A stretch of DNA of 37,769 nucleotides from Myxococcaceae bacterium. Lineage in GTDB: Bacteria > Myxococcota > Myxococcia > Myxococcales > Myxococcaceae. Numbering within the stretch: position 1 is the first letter of the stretch; each line of letters opens with the position of its first letter. Under the pieces are notes generated by a model, which was given only the letters and a program-made list of their open reading frames with translations, was not told the DNA's origin and did no database searches. Made by a program: the position numbers and the translations under genes. Location: contig JAFGNZ010000369.1 in the NCBI GenBank assembly GCA_016926755.1, positions 1 to 37,769 of the forward strand, given 5' to 3'. This document shows, in pieces, positions 16,630 to 26,620 of this stretch.

Positions 16630-19600
16630 CTCTCGGCCGTGGAGACCTGATTCGGACCTTCGGGGACACCTACCTCGTAACGCTTCAACGGAGCCACGAC
16701 CTCTCGGCCGTGGAGACCCTGGGAGGGGTGGGGAGCTGGCGGAGCCAGCGGGGCTTCAACGGAGCCACGACCTCTCGGCCGTGGAGACGACATGGGGCCC
16801 ATCACGCAGCTTGCGCCACCGCCCGCTTCAACGGAGCCACGACCTCTCGGCCGTGGAGACGCGAGCGTGGCGCCGTCGCAGGTGGCGCAGCGGGCGAGAA
16901 TGCTTCAACGGAGCCGCGACCTCTCGGCCGTGGAGACCATGTTGCGATAGGCGGCGAGCCGCCCGAGGAAATCGCTTCAACGGAGCCACGACCTCTCGGC
17001 CGTGGAGACCGTCCAGGCCTTGGAGCTGGCCGGGTGGACGGTGGTGCTTCAACGGAGCCACGACCTCTCGGCCGTGGAGACCACCAACCTCGCACGAGGG
17101 CTCTAATGGCTTTCCCGCTTCAACGGAGCCACGACCTCTCGGCCGTGGAGACGTCCGCCGCCACGTCCTGGGAGCGCAGCGTAGGCCCGCTTCAACGGAG
17201 CCACGACCTCTCGGCCGTGGAGACGGTGCAGACGACGTAGGCCGAGTCCTTCGTATCCTTGCTTCAACGGAGCCACGACCTCTCGGCCGTGGAGACTGAG
17301 CTGGGCGAGCTCACCGTCAGCAACCGCCATATGCTTCAACGGAGCCACGACCTCTCGGCCGTGGAGACGTCCACAGCCACACCAGACTTCCACAGCCCCA
17401 CATGGCTTCAACGGAGCCACGACCTCTCGGCCGTGGAGACCATCAACACCGTCCTCGAACTGGAGCGCCTGGGGTGGCTTCAACGGAGCCACGACCTCTC
17501 GGCCGTGGAGACCAATGCCGTGGAGTTGCAACTGCTCGGCAATGCCGCTGCTTCAACGGAGCCACGACCTCTCGGCCGTGGAGACTTGGAGAGGCTGCCA
17601 TCGTGTAGAGTTTGACGCCGACGCTTCAACGGAGCCACGACCTCTCGGCCGTGGAGACGTGGTGAAGCTGCTGCGCGAGGTGGGCAGTCTCATCATGCTT
17701 CAACGGAGCCACGACCTCTCGGCCGTGGAGACAGATGGGCGCGTGTGCGTGGCGACTGGCTACTTGGACGCTTCAACGGAGCCACGACCTCTCGGCCGTG
17801 GAGACTGAGCGGAGTGCAGTCGGTCGGTGCGTACGTGCGCAAGCTTCAACGGAGCCACGACCTCTCGGCCGTGGAGACGCGGGCGCGGTCGATGGGGGCC
17901 CAGCGGGTTACGTCGCTTCAACGGAGCCACGACCTCTCGGCCGTGGAGACTTGGCGTTTGCCGCGGTGGCGCACGGGTCCACCGTGCTTCAACGAAGCCA
18001 CGACCTCTCGGCCGTGGAGACGCGGGGACGGTGACGGCGCGGCTGGCGTTGCTCGAGCTTCAACGGAGCCACGACCTTTCGGCCGTGGAGACTCACCGAG
18101 GTGCGCGATCAGCTTCGGAAGACGAGCTGAGGCTTCAACGGAGCCACGACCTCTCGGCCGTGGAGACCCGCTCACCGAGACCCCCGGAGGGAGCCGGATG
18201 TTGCTTCAACGGAGCCACGACCTCTCGGCCGTGGAGACCCCTGTCCAGTCGCTCTCCTCGGTGAGGTCCGGCAGGCTTCAACGGAGCCACGACCTCTCGG
18301 CCGTGGAGACGGAAGTCATCCAGCCCAGCGGCCTCCTCGGGCGCGCTTCAACGGAGCCACGACCTCTCAGCCGTGGAGACGAAATCCCGCGCCACACCTC
18401 AGGCCAGCAGCGAGGCTTCAACGGAGCCACGACCTCTCGGCCGTGGAGACTCGAAGTTGATGCGCCCAGGCACCTCTATCGTCCAGCTTCAACGGAGCCA
18501 CGACCTCTCGGCCGTGGAGACTCGGCGGGCGTGCAGCCCAGGCGCATGGCTACGTTGCTTCAACGGAGCCACGACCTCTCGGCCGTGGAGACGTCGATAG
18601 ATCAGTCAGGGCGAAGTGGGAGAAGCAGCTTCAACGGAGCCACGACCTCTCGGCCGTGGAGACGCACCTGGAGCGGGTGCAGTCCACGCGCCTGCCGAAG
18701 CTTCAACGGAGCCACGACCTCTCGGCCGTGGAGACTCCACGCCGCCGGCCTTGGCCGCAGCGCGCATTGCAAGGCTTCAACGGAGCCACGACCTCTCGGC
18801 CGTGGAGACTGGAGGAGCTTCGCGACGGCGAGCGTGCTGACACGCACGCTTCAACGGAGCCACGACCTCTCGGCCGTGGAGACGGCGCGACGGGGGCGCT
18901 GCTGCTCCCGGACGTGTTCGGGCTTCAACGGAGCCACGACCTCTCGGCCGTGGAGACTGGTTCAGCCCACGGTGAAGGACGCGGAGGGCTACTCGCTTCA
19001 ACGGAGCCACGACCTCTCGGCCGTGGAGACTCCCAGGGCCGCGTGAGGGCGCTGCGCTTCTCATCGCTTCAACGGAGCCACGACCTCTCGGCCGTGGAGA
19101 CTTCGAGCGGATGCGCGCGCTCGACGACAGCATGAAGCTTCAACGGAGCCACGACCTCTCGGCCGTGGAGACCGCCGCCGGGAGCCCGCGGCACAGCTGG
19201 ACTTCTCGCTTCAACGGAGCCACGACCTCTCGGCCGTGGAGACGACACCGGGCACGACGTGCTGGAGCGCGTCTGTCGGCTTCAACGGAGCCACGACCTC
19301 TCGGCCGTGGAGACTCGCGGTAGTTGGCGAGCAGCTCCCTCACCTCGAGGCTTCAACGGAGCCACGACCTCTCGGCCGTGGAGACACGTTCACGGTGAAG
19401 TGCATCCAGCGCTGCGCCAAGCTTCAACGGAGCCACGACCTCTCGGCCGTGGAGACTGAGATGGCCACGGCCAGCGACTTCCCCGTTCTCCTGGAGCTTC
19501 AACGGAGCCACGACCTCTCGGCCGTGGAGACCAACCAGCACCGCGCCATGCGCTACTGGGTCGCCTGTTTCGGCTTCAACGGAGCCACGACCTCTCGGCC

Positions 19601-21266
19601 GTGGAGACCGCAGTTCCCACGCGCCCTTATCCGGCACCTGCCAGCTTCAACGGAGCCACGACCTCTCGGCCGTGGAGACCGGATGCCCGCCATCACCACG
19701 CCGTAGGGCACCTCGCTTCAACGGAGCCACGACCTCTCGGCCGTGGAGACGTAGCGCCCGGCCTCGCCCGTGCTGCCGCGGCTCCGGCTTCAACGGAGCC
19801 ACGACCTCTCGGCCGTGGAGACCGCTCGTCTTCGCCAGCGAGTACACACCGCAGGTGTTGCTTCAACGGAGCCACGACCTCTCGGCCGTGGAGACGGCCA
19901 TGGCGTTACACCTTCTCCAGCGCGGGGTTGAGGCTTCAACGGAGCCACGACCTCTCGGCCGTGGAGACTTGGCCACACGGGCTCGCATCTCGCCTTCACC
20001 CGCGCTTCAACGGAGCCACGACCTCTCGGCCGTGGAGACGGCAACCTCGAAGGCCGAGAAGGTGCGCCTCATCGGGCTTCAACGGAGCCACGACCTCTCG
20101 GCCGTGGAGACAGGCCAAGGAAGGGGCGATGGAGCTGCCGGTGCTTGCTTCAACGGAGCCACGACCTCTCGGCCGTGGAGACCGCCGACGGCGGGGCTGC
20201 ACTTCACCGAGGCCACCTTGCTTCAACGGAGCCACGACCTCTCGGCCGTGGAGACACCGCTCTTCCGCACCATCCTCATCGATCCCCCATGGCTTCAACG
20301 GAGCCACGACCTCTCGGCCGTGGAGACAGGGCGGAGACGCGGAGCTTGCGCACGCCCTCATGCGGCTTCAACGGAGCCACGACCTCTCGGCCGTGGAGAC
20401 CCACGGTGGAAGCCACGGTGGTGACGGCGGATTTCATGCTTCAACGGAGCCACGACCTCTCGGCCGTGGAGACTGCGCGGCCATGCCGAACGCGGAGGCG
20501 AGATCCGTGCTTCAACGGAGCCACGACCTCTCGGCCGTGGAGACGGTGGTGCTCACCGAGGCCCTGCGCCGCGTGCGTGGCTTCAACGGAGCCACGACCT
20601 CTCGGCCGTGGAGACGCGGATGCCGCGAGCAGCCGGCTGAGCGAAGCGGCGCTTCAACGGAGCCACGACCTCTCGGCCGTGGAGACCATGCGTTCGCGTT
20701 GTTCGGTTGCGGCTCGACCTCTGCTTCAACGGAGCCACGACCTCTCGGCCGTGGAGACCGCCACACCACCGCCCGAGGCTGCTGCGCGTAAGTTGCTTCA
20801 ACGGAGCCACGACCTCTCGGCCGTGGAGACCAAGGTGGGGGAGGGCCGGGACGCCATGACGGTGAAGCTTCAACGGAGCCACGACCTCTCGGCCGTGGAG
20901 ACGCCAGGGTTCGCGCCTTACCTGGATGGCGTCGAAGTGGCTTCAACGGAGCCACGACCTCTCGGCCGTGGAGACGAAGCACGGCCTACACGGCAGGTGA
21001 AGTACGCGTGCTTCAACGGAGCCACGACCTCTCGGCCGTGGAGACGCGGCGGATTCGGGAGACGTTCTCCGCGTGTAAGACGCTTCAACGGAGCCACGAC
21101 CTCTCGGCCGTGGAGACCTGGCAGCCACCTGAGCGCCCGCCCCTTCTCCGGGGCATGAGCTTCAACGGAGCCACGACCTCTCGGCCGTGGAGACGGGACT
21201 GGCTCGTCTCTACTCAAGCCGTGGCCCCTAGCTTCAACGGAGCCACGACCTCTCGGCCGTGGAGAC
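16630..21266 (-). CRISPR. Type I-G CRISPR array, 64 full repeats plus a 17-nt partial repeat, 64 spacers
   Basis: The 36-nt repeat, written in the inferred transcribed (minus) sense, begins GTCTCCACGG and ends CCGTTGAAGC. I counted full repeats from 16682 to 21266, with 64 spacers of 34-41 nt (mostly 35-37), and a truncated copy at 16630-16646. Four repeats carry single substitutions (16902, 17986, 18057, 18345), all in the cas1-side half; the others are identical. The transcribed sense is inferred from the TTGAAGC 3' end, the cas gene direction and the decay at the left end. CCACGGCC and GGTCGTGG can form an 8-bp stem (one G-U) closed by GAGA, a suitable site for the Cas6 domain of Csb2. The 72-nt period keeps reading frames open across the array; these are not genes. 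Confidence 0.98.
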
Positions 21267-21571
21267 AGCCCCCAGAAATTCGGGTGGCCTGACGGGTACT
21301 TACCACACCCCCTGCGAGCGAGCCTCCCATCCCTGCACGCTCCTTCCTCTTCCTTGCCAACACCTCGCCCATCCAGCGCAACAAATCCCTGAAACTCCTC
21401 GGCTTTCTTATTTGCGAGCAGTCCGCTCGTCCCCACGTATCACCTTACCGCTCGACATCCGATGTTCTATCCACTTGTCAAACAACGTCGGGCAGTCATT
21501 CCCATCCATACCCGGGCAGCTTGCTCCGCCCCCGCTCTGGTCGGGATTGCCGCCGCCCCCTTCGGCACCGC
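21267..21571 (-). promoter_or_regulatory. CRISPR leader between csb2 and the array
   Basis: These 305 nt hold no gene and separate the csb2 stop from the first (youngest) repeat. The stretch is visibly richer in A/T runs than its neighbours (for example around 21375-21415). On the minus strand TTGACA at 21481-21476 is a perfect -35 box, about 210 nt before the first repeat, but the hexamer 17 nt further (ATGTCG) is a poor -10. It should drive pre-crRNA synthesis and be the integration site for new spacers. Confidence 0.75.
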
Positions 21572-23248
21572 TCAGCGAGAGGCTTCCGGGATGAACTGGC
21601 CCAGCCCGAAGTGGGAGCCGTAACCGAGACACAGGGGACCCCGGACATCCTCAGCGAAGGTAAGTCGCAGGCCAAGGGCCGGCTGAGAGGGAGGACGCCG
21701 CGCCTCCCCAGGCCGCTCGCGCCGGAAGTGGCGCCAGCGCCGCGCGAGCACCTGCCCCCGACTGCCCTCCTCTCCCTTCACGAGCCGAACCGAGGCGCTC
21801 GAGAGGTGGAGCACCCCTCCTAGTGCCTCCGCCGGAGCGTAGTCCTTGGGTTCAACTTCGAACTCCACTGCCACCGGCTCGGGAAAGCCGCGCTCCACCA
21901 GCTCCGCGCGCACCTGACCTTCCAGCGAATTCCTCCCCTGCCGCTTGAAGTGGCGCGGCGCGAGGAATGGGGTCGCGCTCACCCATCGTCGCGCCGCCGA
22001 CGTCTGGGGAACCGCCGCGGAAAAGTCCTCCCGGCGCCCCACCTCCAGCAGCGTGACGAGCACCGAGGGCAAGCCCGCGGCGTAGAGAGCAGACACGCGC
22101 TCCAGCGCATGGCGCGCGCGCATGTCGAAGCCCATGGGTGCATGAATGAGGACATGATCCATGCGTTGGTCGCCGTCGAGATCCAACGGCATCAGCGCGG
22201 CGTGGCGATGGCCGCGCAGCGGCTCCCCTGTCTCCGCGCGGGCCGTGAAGCAGGGGGAGGGTCCCTCTCCCGCCTCCAGGTCGGATTTGCCCACAAGCGC
22301 CTGGTGGAGCTGATCCATGCGCAGCACGGCATCCACCAGCGGTGGGAGGACATCACGGCGCTTCGTCTTCGAGGTGAGCGCGAGCAGGGCTGTGTCGGCG
22401 AAGCGCGTCACCTCTCGCCTGGGTGGAGAAGGAAGCTGGTGGGACAACGCATCCTCGGGGCGCCAATACGACAGCCAACGACTCCCCGGGGGCTGGCTCC
22501 ACCCCACCTGCTGGAGCCAGCGCGTATCCACTCGGAGGGCGTCCACCAGCTCCTCTGGGAAGAGCGCCAACACCTGCGCCTCCTGTCGCTTCGTCAGCGC
22601 GGACGGGGGCGGCTTGCGCTTCTGCTCGGCATCATGCTGCTCCTGCCGCAGCCGCCGAGCCCGTTCACGCTCCAGTGACTCCTGCCGCCAGCGCGCGTAG
22701 TCAGCCGCGGGGATTGGAGCCAGCAGGGGGAAGCGCTCATAACCGAGGCCTGGGGGATGCTCGGACAGCTCGCAGGCCTCCAGCCCTCCCTGGGGCAACG
22801 CAGCCACCCGGCGCACCTCGGCCCAGGACTCCGCGCGTCCCAGGTAGCCCACGGCCGACACCAGCTCGTCAAGGAGCGCCGTCTCCTCCGCGGCGAGCGC
22901 CACGGGGAACTCCACGCCCAGGCAGGCATCGTCCCCGCGGCCCACCTGAGCGAAAGCGTCCAGCACCTTGGTCGTCTTGCCGTCGAACTTGGGGAGATAG
23001 TGGCGCGTGTGGCCCGTAGAGGCCGGGGGGAGGTGGTAGCGCGGCGGCGCGGCGGCGAGCTTCTCCAGCAGCGCTCGGCCCACGGGCGGCACCTCCGCCC
23101 AGCCACACCGGTTGAAGCCCGCGGCGAGCAGGGCCCTACACAGGCGCCAGGGGCTTGGGGGCCACTCGATGGCGCCCTCGTTGACGTGCCGACCCCAGGG
23201 TGTCGCGTGATAGCGACCCGCAAGGAAGCGGATCTCGAGCAGCGTCAT
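21572..23248 (-). CDS. csb2: Csb2 (GSU0054 family), Cas5-Cas6 fusion
   Basis: A 558-residue type I-G protein. The N-terminus (LLEIRFLAGRYHATPWGRHV, then EWPPSPWRLCRALLA) is characteristic of the family. The first half corresponds to Cas5, which caps the 5' handle of the crRNA in Cascade; the second half, with GHRHAALMPLDLDGDQRMDH and RHFKRQGRNSLEGQV, is the Cas6-like part that cuts pre-crRNA, where the GHRH histidines are candidate catalytic residues. It begins 3 nt after csb1 (TGA GCC ATG), so it is in the same operon, and it is the last gene before the leader. The coordinates and length suggest an intact gene. Confidence 0.93.
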   Translation of the reverse strand: MTLLEIRFLAGRYHATPWGRHVNEGAIEWPPSPWRLCRALLAAGFNRCGWAEVPPVGRALLEKLAAAPPRYHLPPASTGHTRHYLPKFDGKTTKVLDAFAQVGRGDDACLGVEFPVALAAEETALLDELVSAVGYLGRAESWAEVRRVAALPQGGLEACELSEHPPGLGYERFPLLAPIPAADYARWRQESLERERARRLRQEQHDAEQKRKPPPSALTKRQEAQVLALFPEELVDALRVDTRWLQQVGWSQPPGSRWLSYWRPEDALSHQLPSPPRREVTRFADTALLALTSKTKRRDVLPPLVDAVLRMDQLHQALVGKSDLEAGEGPSPCFTARAETGEPLRGHRHAALMPLDLDGDQRMDHVLIHAPMGFDMRARHALERVSALYAAGLPSVLVTLLEVGRREDFSAAVPQTSAARRWVSATPFLAPRHFKRQGRNSLEGQVRAELVERGFPEPVAVEFEVEPKDYAPAEALGGVLHLSSASVRLVKGEEGSRGQVLARRWRHFRRERPGEARRPPSQPALGLRLTFAEDVRGPLCLGYGSHFGLGQFIPEASR

Positions 23249-23251
23249 GGC

Positions 23252-24214
<963 letters not shown>

Positions 24215-26440
24215 TCAAATCTCCTCGGGGGCAGCGGTCAGGGTTTCAGCGGGGGAATCCATGTCCTGGGGGAGCACCTCGCCAGCGGTGAACTCCTGGG
24301 ACATGAGGACCTGGTGGCGCAAGCGCTCCAGATCCCGACGAGAGAGCGGAATGGCCAGACTCGCGGCGATCCGGAGCGCGCTGGCGGGGCCACCGAAGGC
24401 GAAGCGGAGCCGGGGCCGCAGCCCCGCGTTGGACAGGCGCGCGAGGGCGAGCCGCACGGCCTCTGGGAGCCGGCCAGCGAGCAGCAGGCGCACGAGGGAC
24501 GAGTCCAAGCGGGGAGCCACCGGGAAGGTCCGCAGCGGCGGAATGTCTGGGAGGTGGGCCAACCGCATGAGCGCATAGGGAGCAGGGAGCGGCGGCGCAG
24601 GCTCGGTGGCCGGCCGGGGCGTGGGGGCCTCCTCCCAGTCCAACGCCATGAGCCCGCGCACGAGACCTGAAAGGCGGCCGTCATCGGTCTGGCCGAGCAG
24701 GAAGGCGCGGACATCGGCGAGTCTGGCATAAGGGCGCCCCGCCAGGGGGAAGGCGTGCGTGCCCACCCGGGCCGCCTCCATCACACGGCGCTGGACGATG
24801 GCGGCCAGATCGGCCGAGAGCTCCCGCCCGCGCCAGACCACCGCCGGATCCGCGACCAGCTCCTTGCTGGTGCTACGGAAGTCCCTCCATGCACGCTCTG
24901 GATCCAACGGCAGGCAATGAACGCGAATGGGCCCAAGCCTCTGCTCCAGGCTTCGTTGCTTGTCCCCGGGTGCCTCCTGGGAGGCAATGGCCGCCGCGAG
25001 GAGGAACTCCGCGCGGTCCTGCCAGGCGGCAGTGAGCCACTGCCCCGAGAGCCGCGGGAGAGGCCGCAGGTTCTTGTCCACGGCCAGCTTCCGGCGCCGC
25101 GCGATGGCGTCCTCAGCCTCTCCCAAGCGAATGAGCAGATCCTGCCAGCGGACGGGATCCTCGCTGCGGCAGATGGCGAGCATCGCGTCCTCAATGCGGC
25201 GCGCGGCCTTCTCCAGCGCGGGCGTGCCGCTGCTACGCAGGCGCTCCACCCAGGGCTCGAGGGGCTCCAGCAGGTGGACATGGCCGGGCGCTTCTCCCGG
25301 ACGGGGCACGCGCACGCGCCAACGGCCCAAGGGGACTGCGAGGTTGGACTGGCCGTTGCGTTCGATATAGCCATATCGCTCGAAGGCAGTCACACCTCGC
25401 GCTGCGCCGAGCCGTGCCACGGCGAGCGCCGCCCCCAGCGCCGACTGTGCGCGGTGCGTCCCGGACTGCAACCGGCCCTCGGCAAACAGGGCCTCCACCT
25501 CCGACTGCGTTGCGGGCCCACTCCACAGAGGCATCCACTGCTCTCCACGAGAGGACTCATCGGCGGAGGCGGCGCTGGCATAACCGCTGGCGCGTCCGCG
25601 CACGGCGAAGGGAGCTGAGGCCTGGGGTAGGCCATGGCCATCGAGCCTGCGCACCGCTGCGACGCGCAGCACGAGAGCGCCTTCCAGCGCGAGGACGAAG
25701 TCCCAAGGGTTGAGGAGGCTCTTGCCCTCGAAGCCGGCGGTGCTGTTGGCGCCTCCGGCGCCGCCCGGGAGAAACTGGCCGATGGCCTTGTCTTGCTGCA
25801 GGCCCGGTATCTGGCGACCGAAGAGCGCCTGATCAAGGAGCGGCTCCGCATGGGGGCGCCCCCTGCCCGTCTCCGGATCCATCAACTCCATGAGCCTCTG
25901 CATCTGGTTGTTGGTGAAGTCGAGCCGACCATCATTGCCGCCAGTGCCGAGCAGCGCTGGGTAGTCGATGCCGTCATCTCCACCCGCGAGGACGAGAGCG
26001 GCGTCGAGCCACTCCAGCTCTCCGCCGTCCCAGCGGGCGCGCAGCTCGCGGATGAGCGCGAGCTTCTCCTCCTGCTTGGGGCTCTCCGTGCGCTTGCCTA
26101 CCGCCTCGCGAGCGCGGGCGATGGCGCCGCGGTAGGGCTCCAGCCGGACCGCGCCCCCGGACATGATGGCATCGATGCCGCCCTTGTTATCCTTGGGATA
26201 GAAGCCGCTGCCACCATTCCACGGGGCTACGAGTGGCGTGGGCTTGTAGCGGTGAAGGAAGAAGTCGAGTAACTCCGCCTCGCTCAGCCGGGTAGCAAGG
26301 TGGAATTGATCATGGCGCCAGAAGCCCCGAGCCGCTCGGTCCTCCTGGCCTGCCACGAGCCGAAGGACGCCGAGCGCCTTGAGGTAGTGCGCGAGCGGGC
26401 TGGGCGCACAGCCCGCGAGCACGTGCAGGTGGACGCTCAT
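24215..26440 (-). CDS. csx17: Csx17 (Cas8g/Cas8u2), large subunit of type I-G Cascade
   Basis: A 741-residue protein with the Csx17 signature at the start, HLHVLAGCAPSPLAHYLKAL, followed by WNGGSGFYPKD and STAGFEGKSLLNPWDFVLAL. Csx17 serves as the large subunit that recognises the PAM and binds target DNA in type I-G. The length is typical and no internal stop is present. The ATG at 26440 has no strong Shine-Dalgarno. It is separated from cas3 by 180 nt, whereas csb1 follows after 3 nt, so csx17-csb1-csb2 form a compact block that may have its own promoter. Confidence 0.93.
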   Translation of the reverse strand: MSVHLHVLAGCAPSPLAHYLKALGVLRLVAGQEDRAARGFWRHDQFHLATRLSEAELLDFFLHRYKPTPLVAPWNGGSGFYPKDNKGGIDAIMSGGAVRLEPYRGAIARAREAVGKRTESPKQEEKLALIRELRARWDGGELEWLDAALVLAGGDDGIDYPALLGTGGNDGRLDFTNNQMQRLMELMDPETGRGRPHAEPLLDQALFGRQIPGLQQDKAIGQFLPGGAGGANSTAGFEGKSLLNPWDFVLALEGALVLRVAAVRRLDGHGLPQASAPFAVRGRASGYASAASADESSRGEQWMPLWSGPATQSEVEALFAEGRLQSGTHRAQSALGAALAVARLGAARGVTAFERYGYIERNGQSNLAVPLGRWRVRVPRPGEAPGHVHLLEPLEPWVERLRSSGTPALEKAARRIEDAMLAICRSEDPVRWQDLLIRLGEAEDAIARRRKLAVDKNLRPLPRLSGQWLTAAWQDRAEFLLAAAIASQEAPGDKQRSLEQRLGPIRVHCLPLDPERAWRDFRSTSKELVADPAVVWRGRELSADLAAIVQRRVMEAARVGTHAFPLAGRPYARLADVRAFLLGQTDDGRLSGLVRGLMALDWEEAPTPRPATEPAPPLPAPYALMRLAHLPDIPPLRTFPVAPRLDSSLVRLLLAGRLPEAVRLALARLSNAGLRPRLRFAFGGPASALRIAASLAIPLSRRDLERLRHQVLMSQEFTAGEVLPQDMDSPAETLTAAPEEI

Positions 26441-26620
26441 ATGGAAAGACGGGGCTGCGGATGGAGTTGTCTCACCTGAAATTCCCCCCTACTTCGTGAG
26501 GACCATGCACTCCAAACTCTCGACGTAGTCGGAAAACGGCCTGCCCCACAACAACGTTCGCAGGGTGGTGGCGAGGGAACCGCAAAACTATCCAAAAACA
26601 GCCGATATGGCCCACCCGGC
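26441..26620. other. 180-nt gap between cas3 and csx17
   Basis: No gene is visible. The gap is less GC-rich than its surroundings, with an A-rich stretch near 26581-26600 (plus strand). A promoter for csx17-csb1-csb2 on the minus strand is plausible, but I see no confident -35/-10 pair. Confidence 0.4.

Noticed and set aside
16630-16682. The array/cas1 junction as a repeat-driven assembly error
   Set aside because: An assembly collapse would join repeat to repeat. Here a repeat is cut after 17 nt and joined to unique cas1 sequence, which looks like a real deletion, although long reads would settle it.
16578-21158. Long open reading frames on both strands with repeated peptides such as [23 protein letters not shown] and [10 protein letters not shown]
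   Set aside because: They are translations of the 36-nt CRISPR repeat; repeat plus spacer is often 72 nt, a multiple of three, which keeps frames open. No coding signal beyond the repeat.
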